From positions 310,001 through 374,000 of the forward strand of contig NZ_JACFYZ010000001.1 in NCBI RefSeq assembly GCF_015712065.1: a stretch of 64,000 nucleotides of DNA, written 5' to 3'. This stretch comes from Ectopseudomonas chengduensis (GTDB taxonomy: Bacteria > Pseudomonadota > Gammaproteobacteria > Pseudomonadales > Pseudomonadaceae). Within the stretch, counting starts at the first letter, position 1. Every line of letters begins with the position of its first letter. Positions 1 to 11,976 of the stretch are shown one piece after another. A program made the position numbers and the translations under genes. The notes under the pieces were generated by a model, which saw only the letters and a list, made by a program, of their open reading frames with translations, made no database searches and was not told where the DNA came from.

Positions 1-402
1 CAGGTGCTGGACGTCAGCCTCGGGGTAGAGCTCGACGAAGCTTTCCAGCGCGCTGTCGCCTTCGGCGATCAGGCGGTCACGCCAGCGTTCGAGGGCATGG
101 AAGCGTTCGTTGTACTCGCGGGTGGAGCTGTCCACCTGGTCGAGCATGGCGACGATCGCGTCGACATCCTGTTCGCGCATCAGCTTGCCGATGAACTGGA
201 TGTGGCGTTTGCGCGCGGCATTGGCGGTATGTTTCGGCGCTTCGGCGAGCGCGCGGCGTAGGGCATCGGTCAGTGGCATCTTGGCCAGCAGATCCGCCTT
301 GAGCGTGGTCAGTCGCTCGCCAAGATCCTGCAGGGCATGCAGTTCGCGTTTGACCTGGGATTTGCTCTTCTCCAGGGAGAAGTCGTCGTAGGAATCAGAC
401 AT
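1..402 (-). CDS. darP: DarP (YjgA, DUF615) ribosome maturation protein, partial
   Basis: The reverse strand encodes 134 codons from an ATG at 402-400, starting [20 protein letters not shown] and running off the left edge without a stop, so the C-terminus is missing (the family is about 170-185 residues). The charged, Lys/Arg-rich helical sequence and the stretch [16 protein letters not shown] match DUF615/YjgA, renamed DarP, which binds pre-50S particles and helps late 23S rRNA maturation in the cytoplasm. It is divergent from pmbA, as in other pseudomonads. The family call is from recognition of the N-terminal half only. Confidence 0.88.
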   Translation of the reverse strand, partial: MSDSYDDFSLEKSKSQVKRELHALQDLGERLTTLKADLLAKMPLTDALRRALAEAPKHTANAARKRHIQFIGKLMREQDVDAIVAMLDQVDSSTREYNERFHALERWRDRLIAEGDSALESFVELYPEADVQHL

Positions 403-531
403 GGGGTGGGTCCAGAGGGAAACGCCGCCATGATAGCAGTAACCGTGACTGCCGGCCCGCGGGCGGGCAGTCGAGAGCAGGCCTTGGGTTTCGTACAAAG
501 AGTGCCTGCGCCAAGAGAATCGGGAGTGGTT

Positions 532-1878
532 ATGAGTGAAGTAGAACGCATCGGGCCGCAGGCCTTGCCAGTGCTGCAAGAGCAGGTCGAGGCCATTCTC
601 GCCGAAGCCAGGCGCCAGGGCGCCAGTGCCTGCGAGGTGGCGGTATCGGCTGGTCAGGGTCTGTCCACCACGGTGCGCCAGGGCGAAGTGGAGACCGTCG
701 AATTCAATCGCGACCAGGGTTTCGGCATCACCCTGTATGTGGGCCAGCGCAAGGGCTCGGCCAGCACCTCGGCCACCGGTAGCGAGGCCATTCGCGAGAC
801 CGTGGCGGCGGCCCTGGCGATTGCCAAACACACCAGCGAGGACGAGTGCGCCGGCCTGGCCGATGCCGCGCTGATGGCCCGCGAGCTGCCTGAACTCGAT
901 CTCTATCACCCCTGGTCGATCACCCCGGAGCAGGCGGTGGAGCAGGCGCTGGCCTGCGAAGCCGCGGCTTTCGCCGCTGACACGCGGATCAAGAACGCCG
1001 ATGGCACCAGCCTCAATACCCACCAAGGCTGCCGCGTATACGGCAACAGCCACGGTTTCGTCGGTGGTTACGCCAGCACCCGCCATAGCCTGAGCTGCGT
1101 GATGATTGCCGAAGGTGAAGGGCAGATGCAGCGCGACTACTGGTATGACGTCAATCGTCAGGGTGAATTGCTGGCTGATGCCAAGGGGATCGGCCAGCGC
1201 GCCGCCGAGCGTGCGGTCAGCCGTCTGGGAGCACGCCCGGTACCGACCTGCGAAGTGCCGGTGCTGTTCGCTGCAGAGCTGGCCGGTGGGCTGTTCAGCC
1301 ACCTGCTGGCGGCGATTTCGGGTGGCAACCTGTATCGCCAGTCCTCCTTCCTCGAAGGTGCCCTCGGTCAGCGCTTGTTCCCCGAATGGCTGACCCTCGA
1401 CGAACGTCCGCACCTGCCGCGTGCGCTCGGCAGTGCCACCTTCGATGGTGACGGCCTGGCCACCTACGCCAAACCGTTCGTGGAAAAGGGCGAGCTGGTG
1501 TCCTACGTGCTCGGCACCTATTCCGGGCGCAAACTGGGCCTACCGAGCACCGCCAACTCCGGCGGTGTGCACAACCTGTTCGTCACCCATGGCGATGAAG
1601 ATCAGCAGGCGCTGATTCGTCGCATGGGCCGCGGTTTGCTGGTTACCGAGCTGATGGGGCAGGGCTTGAACCTGGTTACCGGTGACTATTCCCGTGGCGC
1701 GGCGGGCTTCTGGGTCGAGAACGGCGAGATCCAGTTCCCGGTGCAGGAGGTAACCATCGCCGGCAATCTGCGCGACATGTTCCGTCAGGTCGTTGCAGTC
1801 GGTCGTGACCTCGAGCGTCGCGGCAATATCTGCACCGGCTCGGTGCTGATCGAGAAGATGACCGTCGCCGGTAGCTGA
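532..1878 (+). CDS. pmbA: PmbA/TldE metalloprotease subunit
   Basis: This 448-residue protein has the length of E. coli PmbA (TldE). The start ATG at 532 (MSEVERIG) is chosen because it gives the family N-terminus; the frame is open upstream to 337, but that part has no family character. The C-terminal half contains [14 protein letters not shown] and [16 protein letters not shown], hallmarks of the TldD/PmbA family. PmbA pairs with TldD in a cytoplasmic protease known for maturing microcin B17 and degrading CcdA antitoxin. The zinc HExxxH motif lies in the TldD partner, which is not in this window, and is absent here, as is usual for TldE. Confidence 0.93.
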   Translation: MSEVERIGPQALPVLQEQVEAILAEARRQGASACEVAVSAGQGLSTTVRQGEVETVEFNRDQGFGITLYVGQRKGSASTSATGSEAIRETVAAALAIAKHTSEDECAGLADAALMARELPELDLYHPWSITPEQAVEQALACEAAAFAADTRIKNADGTSLNTHQGCRVYGNSHGFVGGYASTRHSLSCVMIAEGEGQMQRDYWYDVNRQGELLADAKGIGQRAAERAVSRLGARPVPTCEVPVLFAAELAGGLFSHLLAAISGGNLYRQSSFLEGALGQRLFPEWLTLDERPHLPRALGSATFDGDGLATYAKPFVEKGELVSYVLGTYSGRKLGLPSTANSGGVHNLFVTHGDEDQQALIRRMGRGLLVTELMGQGLNLVTGDYSRGAAGFWVENGEIQFPVQEVTIAGNLRDMFRQVVAVGRDLERRGNICTGSVLIEKMTVAGS

Positions 1879-2020
1879 GTGCTGCCATGCTCTGACAGTA
1901 AGTAACGCGCGGCCTTGCGGGCCGCGCGTATCCCGCAAGCTGCGGTCTGCCTCAGGCGAGGGCGGAGCAGTTTCTGTCTGAAAGTCCACATATTCTGTGT
2001 ATTGATTATTTTTCTCAAAA

Positions 2021-2039
2021 GAGAATAAATATCATTTCA
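2021..2039 (+). promoter_or_regulatory. Putative Fur box upstream of fagA
   Basis: The 19-mer GAGAATAAATATCATTTCA matches the Fur consensus GATAATGATAATCATTATC at 12 of 19 positions. It sits in an AT-rich patch 17 bases before the fagA start codon, in an otherwise GC-rich region. The homologous P. aeruginosa operon is known to be iron-repressed through Fur, which supports the call; the exact site is inferred. Confidence 0.6.
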
Positions 2040-2056
2040 TTGATAGGTGGACGCCC

Positions 2057-2441
2057 ATGTTCTATCCCTTCTTCACACCTTGCTTGAACTGCTGGCATTG
2101 GCAGGGCTTTCTCGTGCGCTGCGCTCTACGGCCCGATGAACCCCGCCTGCTCGATTTCCACGAATGGCACGGGCGGCAACTGGTGGAGCGCGGCCGGCTG
2201 GACGCCTGGCGGGTCTCGCGCATCACGTTGGAACTGCTACTCGACACCGCCTGTGACCCGGCATTGCCCTGGCATTGGCGTGCCCTCTGCCTGGATCGTG
2301 CCTACCGGCCCCTGCGGGTCATGCAGCAACAGGCCAACGATCTTCCTCGTCAGCGCAGCCTGAACCTCCTGCTCAATCGTCTGGCGACCCTGCGCCTGCA
2401 ACCCTCCCTCTCATTCCATGAATCGGCACAAGGACATTCCT

Positions 2442-2449
<8 letters not shown>
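2057..2449 (+). CDS. fagA: FagA, Fur-associated small protein
   Basis: This 130-residue protein is the first gene of the fumC-sodA operon. It begins MFYPFFTPCLNCWHWQGF, with a C-x-x-C pair (residues 9 and 12) and a Trp/Arg-rich body, and has no signal peptide. Position and sequence match the Pseudomonas fagA family (Fur-associated gene A), whose molecular function is unknown. Its 3' end overlaps the fumC start by 8 bases, which suggests translational coupling. Expression is probably induced by iron starvation, from the Fur-like box just upstream. Confidence 0.8.
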
Positions 2450-3830
<1,381 letters not shown>

Positions 3831-3949
3831 GCCGCTTTCTTTTCGGTGTCTGTTCACGCGCCAGGTTCGGCCATGCAGTTCGTGCACGTCATTGGCACGC
3901 GCAGGTCGAGGCGGCAGAGCGTGGAAAGGCTCTCATCAGGAGGTCTGTC

Positions 3950-4402
3950 ATGGAGCACTGGAAAACCACCATCGAAGCCGGTAACCGCTGTTTCTCCGAG
4001 GGCGACTGGGTACGGGCTCGCGAGCTCTACCTGCAGGCGCTGGCAGAGGCTCAGGTGATGTTCGGGCGCTGGCCTGATCACAACATGGCGGTGGCGGCCT
4101 TTGTGATTTCTCATCACAACCTGGCCGATCTGCACCTGGCGCTGGGGCAACCGGAGGAAGCCGCGGAAAACCTCTGCGCCAGCCACGAGCGCCTGCTCCA
4201 GACCCTGGCCGACAGCCAGCGGCCGCAGGCGCTGCGCGAGATCGCCCTGCACCACAGCCGCCGTACCTACGTGGAGCTGTTGCAGTTCATCAGCGAGCAC
4301 GGTGCTTTCCCGCGCACCGACCGCTTGCTTGGCGCTTCGCAGCGCCATGCCTGGCAACGACCCACCGTCAATCCAGCCGGTCATGGTCGCTACTATCACT
4401 GA
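3950..4402 (+). CDS. TPR-like protein of the fumC-sodA operon (PA4469-like)
   Basis: This 150-residue protein has alternating helices with TPR character: GDWVRARELYLQALAEAQ at about residues 18-35 and HHNLADLHLALGQPEEAAEN at about 54-73. A good ribosome site, AGGAGG, lies just before the ATG. It sits between fumC and sodA, ending 12 bases before sodA, and matches the uncharacterised protein at the same place in P. aeruginosa. A role in metallation or assembly of the neighbouring enzymes is possible but is only an inference from position. Confidence 0.75.
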   Translation: MEHWKTTIEAGNRCFSEGDWVRARELYLQALAEAQVMFGRWPDHNMAVAAFVISHHNLADLHLALGQPEEAAENLCASHERLLQTLADSQRPQALREIALHHSRRTYVELLQFISEHGAFPRTDRLLGASQRHAWQRPTVNPAGHGRYYH

Positions 4403-4414
4403 AGGAGAACGCTC

Positions 4415-5026
4415 ATGCCTCATCGCCTGCCGCCACTGCCTTACGCCTACGATGCCCTGGAACCGCATATCGATGCGCAGACCATGGAAATCCACTACAG
4501 CAAGCACCATCAGACCTACATAAACAATCTGAACACGGCACTGGAGGGAACGTCTTATGCAGAAGTACCGGTGGAAGACCTGCTGATCCGCCTGGACGAG
4601 ATGCCGCCAAGCCTGCACGCGGCATTGATCAACCAGGGTGGGGGACACGCCAACCACACACTGTTCTGGACGGTCATGTCGCCTTCCGGAGGGGGCGAGC
4701 CCGCTGGCGAACTGGCAGTGGCGATCGAGGCCGAGCTGGGTGGTTTTGCGGCGTTCAAGGAGGCCTTTACCAAAGCCGCGCTGAGCCGTTTCGGCAGCGG
4801 CTGGGCATGGCTTAGCGTGACGCCGCAGAGGACATTGGTAGTGGAAAGCAGCGCCAACCAGGACAGCCCATTGATGCATGGCAACACACCGATCCTGGGG
4901 CTGGACGTCTGGGAGCATGCCTACTACCTGCGCTACCAGAACCGCCGGCCGGAATACATCGGCGCCTTCTACAACGTCATCGACTGGGACGAAGTGGCGC
5001 GCCGATACCGACAGGCCCTGAGCTGA
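4415..5026 (+). CDS. sodA: Manganese superoxide dismutase
   Basis: The 203-residue protein detoxifies superoxide in the cytoplasm. Metal ligands are H27 (in HYSKHHQTY), H81 (in GHANHTLFW), and D164 and H168 in the signature DVWEHAYY. The stretch NQDSPLM, with Gln in place of the AATP-type sequence of iron enzymes, indicates the manganese type. RBS GGAG lies upstream. Its place in the probable Fur-controlled operon fits the known switch from FeSOD to MnSOD under iron limitation. Confidence 0.96.
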   Translation: MPHRLPPLPYAYDALEPHIDAQTMEIHYSKHHQTYINNLNTALEGTSYAEVPVEDLLIRLDEMPPSLHAALINQGGGHANHTLFWTVMSPSGGGEPAGELAVAIEAELGGFAAFKEAFTKAALSRFGSGWAWLSVTPQRTLVVESSANQDSPLMHGNTPILGLDVWEHAYYLRYQNRRPEYIGAFYNVIDWDEVARRYRQALS

Positions 5027-5046
5027 ACAGGCGGATAGCGAACACG

Positions 5047-5949
5047 ATGCGAACCTTGCTCACTTCCTTGCCCGGCCTCAATGGCCGGGCTTTGCGCTAT
5101 CTGTTCGGCGGCGTGATTGTGCTGTGTGGCAGTCTGCTGCTGTTCATCCAGGTTGCCGTGCTGATCGACCAGACGGTTCAGCCACAATTGCTACGGGCAT
5201 TGCAGGGCGGCCTGCTATGCGCCACCGGCACGGCGGTCGGTGCCTTGCCGGTGCTGTTCATGGGCGAACTGTCCGGGCGCTGGCGCGATAGGCTGCTGGG
5301 CTTCGGTGGCGGTGTGATGCTGGCAGCGACGGTGTTCTCGCTGCTGGTACCGGCGCTCGAGGTGGCCGGTGAGCAGGGTTTCACGGCCTGGGGAGCCGGG
5401 GCTCTGGCCAGCATTGGCCTGCTGCTGGGCGCCGCCGCCCTGCTGGGGTTGGGCCGCGTGCTGGCGCAACGGCAGAGCGTCGGCGCGGCCGAACTGCAAC
5501 GGGGCGCTCTGACGCCTGGCACACTGCTGTTCGTCATCGCCATCATGTTGCACAACGTACCCGAGGGCATGGCGGTTGGCGTGGCAGCGGGAGCGGGCTT
5601 GAGTGGCGCCGATGGCCTGGCGATCGGCATCGCCCTGCAGGATGTACCGGAAGGCCTGATCGTCGCCCTGGTGCTGGCCAGTGCCGGGATGGGACGCGGC
5701 AAGGCGGTACTGATCGGTGCGGCGTCAGGCCTGGTCGAACCGCTGTTCGCGGTGCTCTGCGCCTGGCTGGTCGGGGTTTCGCACATGCTGTTGCCCTGGG
5801 GGCTGGCGCTGGCTGCGGGGGCGATGCTGTTCGCGGTGATCCACGAAATCATTCCCGAAGCACATGGCAGTGGTCATGCCGGCGATGCCAGTCTGGCGCT
5901 GGTGCTGGGCTTCTGTCTGATGATGGTGCTGGATACGGCCTTGGCGTAG
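5047..5949 (+). CDS. ZIP family divalent metal transporter
   Basis: The 300-residue inner-membrane protein has about eight hydrophobic segments. The two ZIP metal-site motifs are clear: HNVPEG at residues 169-174 and QDVPEG at 198-203, on what would be helices 4 and 5. It follows sodA by 20 bases and probably belongs to the same operon, so manganese or another divalent metal needed during iron starvation is a sensible substrate guess. Zinc cannot be excluded. The P. aeruginosa counterpart lies at the same site (PA4467). Confidence 0.88.
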   Translation: MRTLLTSLPGLNGRALRYLFGGVIVLCGSLLLFIQVAVLIDQTVQPQLLRALQGGLLCATGTAVGALPVLFMGELSGRWRDRLLGFGGGVMLAATVFSLLVPALEVAGEQGFTAWGAGALASIGLLLGAAALLGLGRVLAQRQSVGAAELQRGALTPGTLLFVIAIMLHNVPEGMAVGVAAGAGLSGADGLAIGIALQDVPEGLIVALVLASAGMGRGKAVLIGAASGLVEPLFAVLCAWLVGVSHMLLPWGLALAAGAMLFAVIHEIIPEAHGSGHAGDASLALVLGFCLMMVLDTALA

Positions 5950-5981
5950 CGGGAGACGTGCACACCGCCCTCCAAGACTTT

Positions 5982-6254
5982 CTACTCACCTTCGTCGAAG
6001 TAATTCTCGATCAGGCCAACCAGTGCAGCGAGCGCCTCGTGATCCTGCTCGCCTTCGGTCAGCAGGTGCACATTGGTGCCCTTGCCGGCAGCCAGCATCA
6101 TCACCGCCATGATGCTCTTGCCGTCTACCAGGCTTTCGGCACTGCGGCCGATGCGCACCTGGCAAGGGTAGGTGCTCGCTACACCGACGAACTTGGCTGC
6201 AGCACGGGCATGCAGACCAAGTTTGTTGATGATGGTGATTTCACGTGCTGGCAT
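5982..6254 (-). CDS. ptsO: NPr, HPr-like phosphocarrier of the nitrogen PTS
   Basis: The 90-residue HPr-fold protein has the phosphorylation site LGLHARAAAK with H15, and the regulatory-serine region GKSIMAVM around S47. It relays phosphate from EI-Ntr (PtsP, not in this window) to PtsN. It is the last gene of the rpoN-hpf-ptsN-rapZ-ptsO block, starting about 14 bases after rapZ, and is convergent with the ZIP transporter gene. Confidence 0.94.
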   Translation of the reverse strand: MPAREITIINKLGLHARAAAKFVGVASTYPCQVRIGRSAESLVDGKSIMAVMMLAAGKGTNVHLLTEGEQDHEALAALVGLIENYFDEGE

Positions 6255-6268
6255 CGCGGCAGGATTCC

Positions 6269-7126
6269 TTAGCTGAGGTCGCGGTGACGCACCTGGACGT
6301 TCTTCAGCGAGTCTTTGAGTGCCTGGCTCAGGCGGTTGGCCAGGTACACCGAGCGGTGGTGACCACCGGTGCAGCCAATGGCGATGGTCACATAGGCGCG
6401 GTTGCTAGCGGCGAAGCGTGGCAGCCATTTTTCCAGGTAGGCGAGGATGTCCTGATACATCTCCTCGACCTCCGGTTGCGCGGCCAGGTAGTCGATCACC
6501 GGTTGATCCAGCCCGGAGTGGTCGCGCAGTTCCGGCTTCCAGTAGGGATTGGGCAGGCAGCGGGCATCGAACACCAGGTCGGCGTCCACCGGCATGCCAC
6601 GTTTGAAGCCGAAGGATTCGACGAGAAAGGCGGTGCCGGTCTGCGTCTGGCCCAGCAGGCGTAGCTTGAGCGTGTCGCGCAACTGGTAGAGATTCAGGCG
6701 GGTGGTGTCGATCTTCAGATCGGCCCGGTCGGTGATCGGTGCCAGCAGCTGGCTTTCGTAAGCAATGGCCTCGGCCAGCGAGCGGTTGTCGTTGGTCAGC
6801 GGGTGACGTCTGCGGGTTTCGGAAAAGCGCTTGAGCAGGGTTTCGTCTTCGGCATCGAGATACAGCACGTCGCAGCGGATGTTGCGCTTGCGCACTTCGT
6901 CGAGCAGTTCCGGGAAGCGTTTGAGCTGGCTCAGCAGGTTGCGCGCATCGATGGAGACCGCCACCTGTGGCAGCAGCATGTCGCTATGCGGCAGGAAACG
7001 CTCGGCAAGATCCGGCAGCAGGCCGGCCGGCAGGTTGTCGATGCAGTAGAAACCGTTGTCCTCAAGTACATCGAGGGCGGTGCTCTTGCCCGAGCCCGAG
7101 CGACCGCTGACGATGATCAGGCGCAT
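6269..7126 (-). CDS. rapZ: RapZ, RNase adapter / nucleotide-binding protein
   Basis: The 285-residue protein has an N-terminal Walker A motif GRSGSGKS (residues 8-15) and the family C-terminal motif [16 protein letters not shown]. RapZ in E. coli targets the GlmZ small RNA to RNase E and so tunes GlmS and amino-sugar supply. In Pseudomonas the downstream RNA circuit is less certain. It follows ptsN by 2 bases and is part of the rpoN operon. The name YvcJ/YhbJ is used for the same family. Confidence 0.94.
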   Translation of the reverse strand: MRLIIVSGRSGSGKSTALDVLEDNGFYCIDNLPAGLLPDLAERFLPHSDMLLPQVAVSIDARNLLSQLKRFPELLDEVRKRNIRCDVLYLDAEDETLLKRFSETRRRHPLTNDNRSLAEAIAYESQLLAPITDRADLKIDTTRLNLYQLRDTLKLRLLGQTQTGTAFLVESFGFKRGMPVDADLVFDARCLPNPYWKPELRDHSGLDQPVIDYLAAQPEVEEMYQDILAYLEKWLPRFAASNRAYVTIAIGCTGGHHRSVYLANRLSQALKDSLKNVQVRHRDLS

Positions 7127-7128
7127 GT

Positions 7129-7593
7129 TTATTGACCGTTCTGAATGTCCACGACGACCTGATAGAGATCTTCGCCGCTGTTGGCCTGGCGCAGACGTTC
7201 ACGTACATCCTGGCGATCGAGCATGCTGGCGATCTGGCGCAGCAGTTCGAGGTGGGCATCGGTGGCCGCCTCCGGCACCAGAAGCACGAACAGCAGATCG
7301 ACCGGCACGCCGTCGATGGCGTCGAAGTCGACTGCCGTCTCCAGGTGCAGGACCGCACTGATCGGGGCACTGCAGCCAGCCAGGCGGCAGTGGGGAATGG
7401 CAATGCCGTTGCCGAAGCCGGTAGAGCCGAGCTTCTCGCGGGCGATGAGGCTTTCGAATATGTCCTGGGCATCCAGGTCGGGTAGATCGCGCGCAACCAG
7501 GTTGGCGATCTGTTCGAGCACGCGTTTCTTGCTGCCGCCCGGCACGTTCACCAGGGAACGGCCGGGGGTCAGGATATTTTCAAGTCGGATCAT
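7129..7593 (-). CDS. ptsN: EIIA-Ntr, nitrogen PTS regulatory protein
   Basis: The 154-residue protein has the EIIA phosphorylation site GIAIPHCRL with H68. It is the final phosphate acceptor of the regulatory PTS (PtsP-PtsO-PtsN) and acts by protein contact on potassium, nitrogen and carbon storage regulation rather than by sugar transport. It lies between hpf (12-base gap) and rapZ in the sigma-54 operon. Confidence 0.95.
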   Translation of the reverse strand: MIRLENILTPGRSLVNVPGGSKKRVLEQIANLVARDLPDLDAQDIFESLIAREKLGSTGFGNGIAIPHCRLAGCSAPISAVLHLETAVDFDAIDGVPVDLLFVLLVPEAATDAHLELLRQIASMLDRQDVRERLRQANSGEDLYQVVVDIQNGQ

Positions 7594-7605
7594 GGATAGG
7601 GAATG

Positions 7606-7914
7606 TTAGCGGGCCGTAGCGCCTTGCAGGCGTTCGAGCTGCTTTTCCTTGTGCTTGATGAGTTGACGGTCGAGTTTATCGGCCAACAGGTCGATGGCAG
7701 CGTACATATCCTGGTGTTCGGCGTTGGCGACCACTTCGCCGCCGGCGATGTGCAGGGTGGCTTCGATCTTCTGCTTGAGTTTTTCGACCTCCATGGTCAC
7801 CTGTACGTTGGTGATCTTGTCGAAGTGGCGTTCCAGTCGGCCCAGTTTCTCGCCGATATAGTCACGCAGGGCGTCGGTCACATCCAGCTGATGTCCACTG
7901 ATGTTGACTTGCAT
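7606..7914 (-). CDS. hpf: Ribosome hibernation promoting factor (short form)
   Basis: The 102-residue protein starting MQVNISGHQLDVTDALRDYI is a short HPF/RaiA-family ribosome-binding factor with the typical basic C-terminus. It dimerises or stabilises idle 70S ribosomes in stationary phase. At this length it lacks the long C-terminal dimerisation domain of long HPF. It lies 84 bases after rpoN, and this gap may hold a stationary-phase promoter, though none is obvious. Confidence 0.93.
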   Translation of the reverse strand: MQVNISGHQLDVTDALRDYIGEKLGRLERHFDKITNVQVTMEVEKLKQKIEATLHIAGGEVVANAEHQDMYAAIDLLADKLDRQLIKHKEKQLERLQGATAR

Positions 7915-7998
7915 ACCGCTTTCTCCTTGTTGCCTTGTGTAAGAGACGGGTCTGGTTCGACCCGCCGCCGGAACACGTTGGCCTTCAGTCGATCTGGC

Positions 7999-9492
7999 CT
8001 ACATCAGTCGCTTGCGCTCACTCGAGGGCGCTATGCCGAGGGACTCGCGATACTTGGCGACCGTCCGACGGGCGACTTGGATGCCTTGTGCCTCCAGTAA
8101 ACCAGCGATCTTGCTGTCGCTCAACGGCTTTTTCGCGTTTTCTGCTGCAACCAGTTTTTTGATGATCGCGCGGATCGCGGTGGACGAGCATTCGCCGCCT
8201 TCGGAGGTGCTTACGTGGCTGGAGAAGAAATATTTCAGCTCGTAAATGCCACGTGGGGTGTGCATGAATTTCTGCGTGGTAACGCGTGAAATCGTCGACT
8301 CGTGCATACCCACCGCTTCGGCGATGTCGTGCAGCACCAGAGGCTTCATCGCCTCGTCGCCGTAGTCGAGGAAGCCACGCTGGTGTTCGACGATCTGCGT
8401 GGCCACCTTCATCAGCGTTTCGTTGCGGCTCTGCAGGCTCTTGATGAACCAGCGGGCCTCCTGCAACTGGTTGCGCATGAAGGTGTTGTCGGCGCTGGAA
8501 TCGGCGCGTTTGACGAAGCCGGCATACTGCGGGTTGACGCGCAGGCGCGGCATGGCTTCCTGGTTCAGCTCCACCAGCCAGCGTTCGTTGTGCTTGCGCA
8601 CGATCACGTCGGGTACGACGTATTCCGGCTCGCTGGATTCGATCTGCGAACCCGGACGCGGATTGAGGCGCTGGATCAGGTCGATGACCTGGCGCAGTTC
8701 ATCTTCCTTGAGCTTGGTGCGGCGCATCAGCTGGGCGTAATCGCGGCTGCCGAGCAGTTCCAGGTAGTCGCCGACCACGCGCTGGGTTTCGTTCAGCCAG
8801 GGGGTGTTGGCGGGCAGCTGGCGCAGTTGCAGCAGCAGGCACTCGCGCAGGTCGCGGGCGCCGATACCGGCCGGTTCGAACTGCTGGATGCGGTGCAGCA
8901 CCACTTCCACTTCATCCAGTTCGACATCCAGCTCGGGGTCGAAGGATTCGGTCACTTCCTCGAGCGTTTCTTCGAGGTAGCCGTCATTGTTGATGCAGTC
9001 GATCAGGGTCGCTGCGATCAGGCGATCCTTGTCCGACATGGGCGCCAGGTTCAGTTGCCAGAGCAGGTGGCTGTGCAGGCTCTCGCCGCTGGAGGTGCGA
9101 GTGGTGAAATCCCACTCGTCATCATCGTTGCTGGGCAGGCTGCTGGCGCTGGTCTGGTAGATGTCTTCCCAGGCGGTGTCGACTGGCAGCTCGTTGGGAA
9201 TGCGCTCGCCCCAGTCGCCTTCTTCCAGGTTATCCACAGTCGGGGTGGTTTCCTGGTAGCTCTCTTCCTTGCTCGGGGCAGGGGCGGCGCTTTCGGCGCC
9301 ATCAGCCATCGGATCGCTGTTGTCGAAGTCGTCGCCGTCTTCCTGGCGCTCGAGCATGGGATTGGATTCCAGTGCCTCCTGGATTTCCTGTTGCAGGTCC
9401 AGGGTAGACAGTTGGAGGAGGCGGATAGCCTGTTGCAGCTGCGGGGTCATCGTCAGCTGCTGGCCCATCTTGAGGACTAGCGATGGTTTCAT
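7999..9492 (-). CDS. rpoN: RNA polymerase sigma-54 factor
   Basis: The 497-residue protein begins [20 protein letters not shown], the Gln-rich region I contacted by enhancer-binding proteins. An acidic region II follows, then the core-binding region, and it ends with the RpoN box [10 protein letters not shown] at residues 474-483, which reads the -24 element. It directs nitrogen, flagellar and many transport promoters. It heads the block with hpf, ptsN, rapZ and ptsO, and lptB lies upstream on the same strand. Confidence 0.98.
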   Translation of the reverse strand: MKPSLVLKMGQQLTMTPQLQQAIRLLQLSTLDLQQEIQEALESNPMLERQEDGDDFDNSDPMADGAESAAPAPSKEESYQETTPTVDNLEEGDWGERIPNELPVDTAWEDIYQTSASSLPSNDDDEWDFTTRTSSGESLHSHLLWQLNLAPMSDKDRLIAATLIDCINNDGYLEETLEEVTESFDPELDVELDEVEVVLHRIQQFEPAGIGARDLRECLLLQLRQLPANTPWLNETQRVVGDYLELLGSRDYAQLMRRTKLKEDELRQVIDLIQRLNPRPGSQIESSEPEYVVPDVIVRKHNERWLVELNQEAMPRLRVNPQYAGFVKRADSSADNTFMRNQLQEARWFIKSLQSRNETLMKVATQIVEHQRGFLDYGDEAMKPLVLHDIAEAVGMHESTISRVTTQKFMHTPRGIYELKYFFSSHVSTSEGGECSSTAIRAIIKKLVAAENAKKPLSDSKIAGLLEAQGIQVARRTVAKYRESLGIAPSSERKRLM

Positions 9493-9628
9493 TGCAGACC
9501 TTAATTTACTGGCGAGTTACGCCTTCCACATCAGGGCGCCGAAGCGCCGCCAGGAAGCAAATTATATGCCTGAATTTCTCGTTTTTGCCTAGGGGTTGCA
9601 ATATTTCTGTAGCGAAATAGCGGGCGAC

Positions 9629-10353
<725 letters not shown>

Positions 10354-10354
<1 letters not shown>

Positions 10355-10893
10355 TACTGCTGCTGATCCGCGGGTTTGTTCTTCGGTTGGATGACCATGT
10401 CGATACGCGGGCGCGGCGTGCTGACGTTGCCGCCTGTTGCGCGGCCGGCGTTGACGATCTGGCGGCGGGTGTCATAGACGATCTTCTCGCCTTCGAAGGT
10501 ATTGCCTTCCTGAATCACCTTGGCCTGGTCGATCAGTACGATGCGCTCATTGCTGGCGAAGTACTGGATGGTCCTGCCGTAGGCCTTGACGATGTCCTTG
10601 TCCACGGCAGGCTTCTGCTCGTAATAAGCCAGGTTGCCCACCGAGGTGAAGACATCGATATCGCCGCTGGCGGTCTGGGTGATGGTGACGGTGTCGCCCG
10701 TGATCTTCAGGGTGCCCTGAGTGATGATCACATCGCCGCGGTAGACGGCTACACCTTGCCGATCATCCAGTTCGGCGCTGTCGGCCTGGATGCGGATCGG
10801 TTGATCGCGATCCGATGGCAGTGCCCAGGCAGCCGCGCTTCCCAATGCGGCGCCGAGGCTGAGAATCAGGGGGAGGGTATTAACGAACCTCAT
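10354..10893 (-). CDS. lptA: Periplasmic LPS-transport protein LptA (LptH)
   Basis: The 179-residue protein has a Sec signal peptide ending near residue 24 (AAAWA), followed by the OstA/LptA beta-jellyroll sequence with [19 protein letters not shown]. LptA forms the periplasmic bridge that carries LPS to LptDE; in P. aeruginosa the divergent orthologue is called LptH. It overlaps lptC by 14 bases. Confidence 0.94.
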
Positions 10894-11446
10894 GCTGGCC
10901 TCTTACGTTGGACTGCAGGAGCATCCTGCCGTCATTCAAGTACGCTTTCATTCCTTGTGCCGTGGTCACCCCGTTGGCCGCGACGATTCTAACGGCTTGC
11001 TCGGTCTGCGCATATTCCTTGTCAGGAATAACGGTCATGCGGCTGCTGGTGATAACGGTGGGGCGGTTCTTGGCGTCGGTGCGGGCGATGCGCACGTCGT
11101 CGATCAGTTCTACCTCGACGCCGCCAGGCGAGACTTCGGCACGCTGGCTGGTGACTTCCCAGGGCAGTTCGGTGCCGCGATAGAGCTCCAGCTTGGGAGC
11201 GTCGATCAGGGTGATGTCGGTGCTTTTGATGTGCTCGAGCTTGTCCGCTGTCATGCGGTAGTGCAGTTTGCCGTCATCCTGGAACTGCACGGTGCGCGCG
11301 CCCACTGCATAGAAGTCAACGACGTTGTCGTCGCTGGCCCGTTGGGCCTGGCGTGCGCTGTCCGGGGCAAGGTTCCAGTAACCGAGTGCGGCCACGACGA
11401 CTGCAATCAGAGCAAAGATCAGGGTGTTGAGGATTTTACGCGGCAT
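10880..11446 (-). CDS. lptC: LPS export protein LptC
   Basis: The 188-residue protein has one N-terminal membrane anchor (about residues 5-24) and a periplasmic LptC domain (DUF1239) from about residue 45, including FYAVGARTVQFQDDGKLHY. It links LptBFG to LptA. It starts 8 bases after kdsC and overlaps lptA, forming a continuous kdsD-kdsC-lptC-lptA-lptB run. Confidence 0.94.
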   Translation of the reverse strand: MPRKILNTLIFALIAVVVAALGYWNLAPDSARQAQRASDDNVVDFYAVGARTVQFQDDGKLHYRMTADKLEHIKSTDITLIDAPKLELYRGTELPWEVTSQRAEVSPGGVEVELIDDVRIARTDAKNRPTVITSSRMTVIPDKEYAQTEQAVRIVAANGVTTAQGMKAYLNDGRMLLQSNVRGQHEVR

Positions 11447-11454
11447 GCTGTTCT

Positions 11455-11976
11455 CTACAGGTAGGCGGCCTGGGCCGCATCCAGTGTGCCCTGGGCACGC
11501 ATGATCAGTTCGCAGAATTCCCGTGCCGCACCGTCGCCGCCGCGTGCCTGGGTTACGCCATGGGCGTGCTGGCGGACGAAACTGTCGGCGCTGGCCACGG
11601 CCATGCCCAATCCGACACGGCGAATGACTGGAAGGTCCGGCAGGTCGTCGCCAAGATAAGCGACCTGCTCATAGCTTAGGCCGAGTTCGGCGAGCAGGCC
11701 GTCGAGTACCACGAGTTTGTCCTCGCGGCTCTGGAACAGGTGCTGGATACCAAGGTTGTTGGCGCGGCGCTCGACCACCGGGGTCTTGCGTCCGCTGATG
11801 ATGGCGGTGCGCACGCCCGAATTGATCAGCATCTTGATGCCGTGGCCGTCGAGCGTGTTGAACGTCTTGAATTCGCTGCCGTCTTCGAGGAAGTACAGGC
11901 GGCCGTCGGTAAGCACGCCGTCGACGTCGAAGATCGCCAGTTTGATGGCGCGGGCGCGTTGCAGCAGGTCGTTCAT
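11455..11976 (-). CDS. kdsC: 3-deoxy-D-manno-octulosonate 8-phosphate phosphatase
   Basis: This HAD-family phosphatase of 173 residues removes phosphate from Kdo-8-P. The nucleophile motif is DVDGVLTDG near the N-terminus; GDDLPDLPV is the third HAD motif. The ATG at 11976-11974 shares its A with the kdsD stop codon (TGATG overlap), which decides this start over a GTG one codon upstream. The product Kdo is the inner-core LPS sugar. Confidence 0.95.
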   Translation of the reverse strand: MNDLLQRARAIKLAIFDVDGVLTDGRLYFLEDGSEFKTFNTLDGHGIKMLINSGVRTAIISGRKTPVVERRANNLGIQHLFQSREDKLVVLDGLLAELGLSYEQVAYLGDDLPDLPVIRRVGLGMAVASADSFVRQHAHGVTQARGGDGAAREFCELIMRAQGTLDAAQAAYL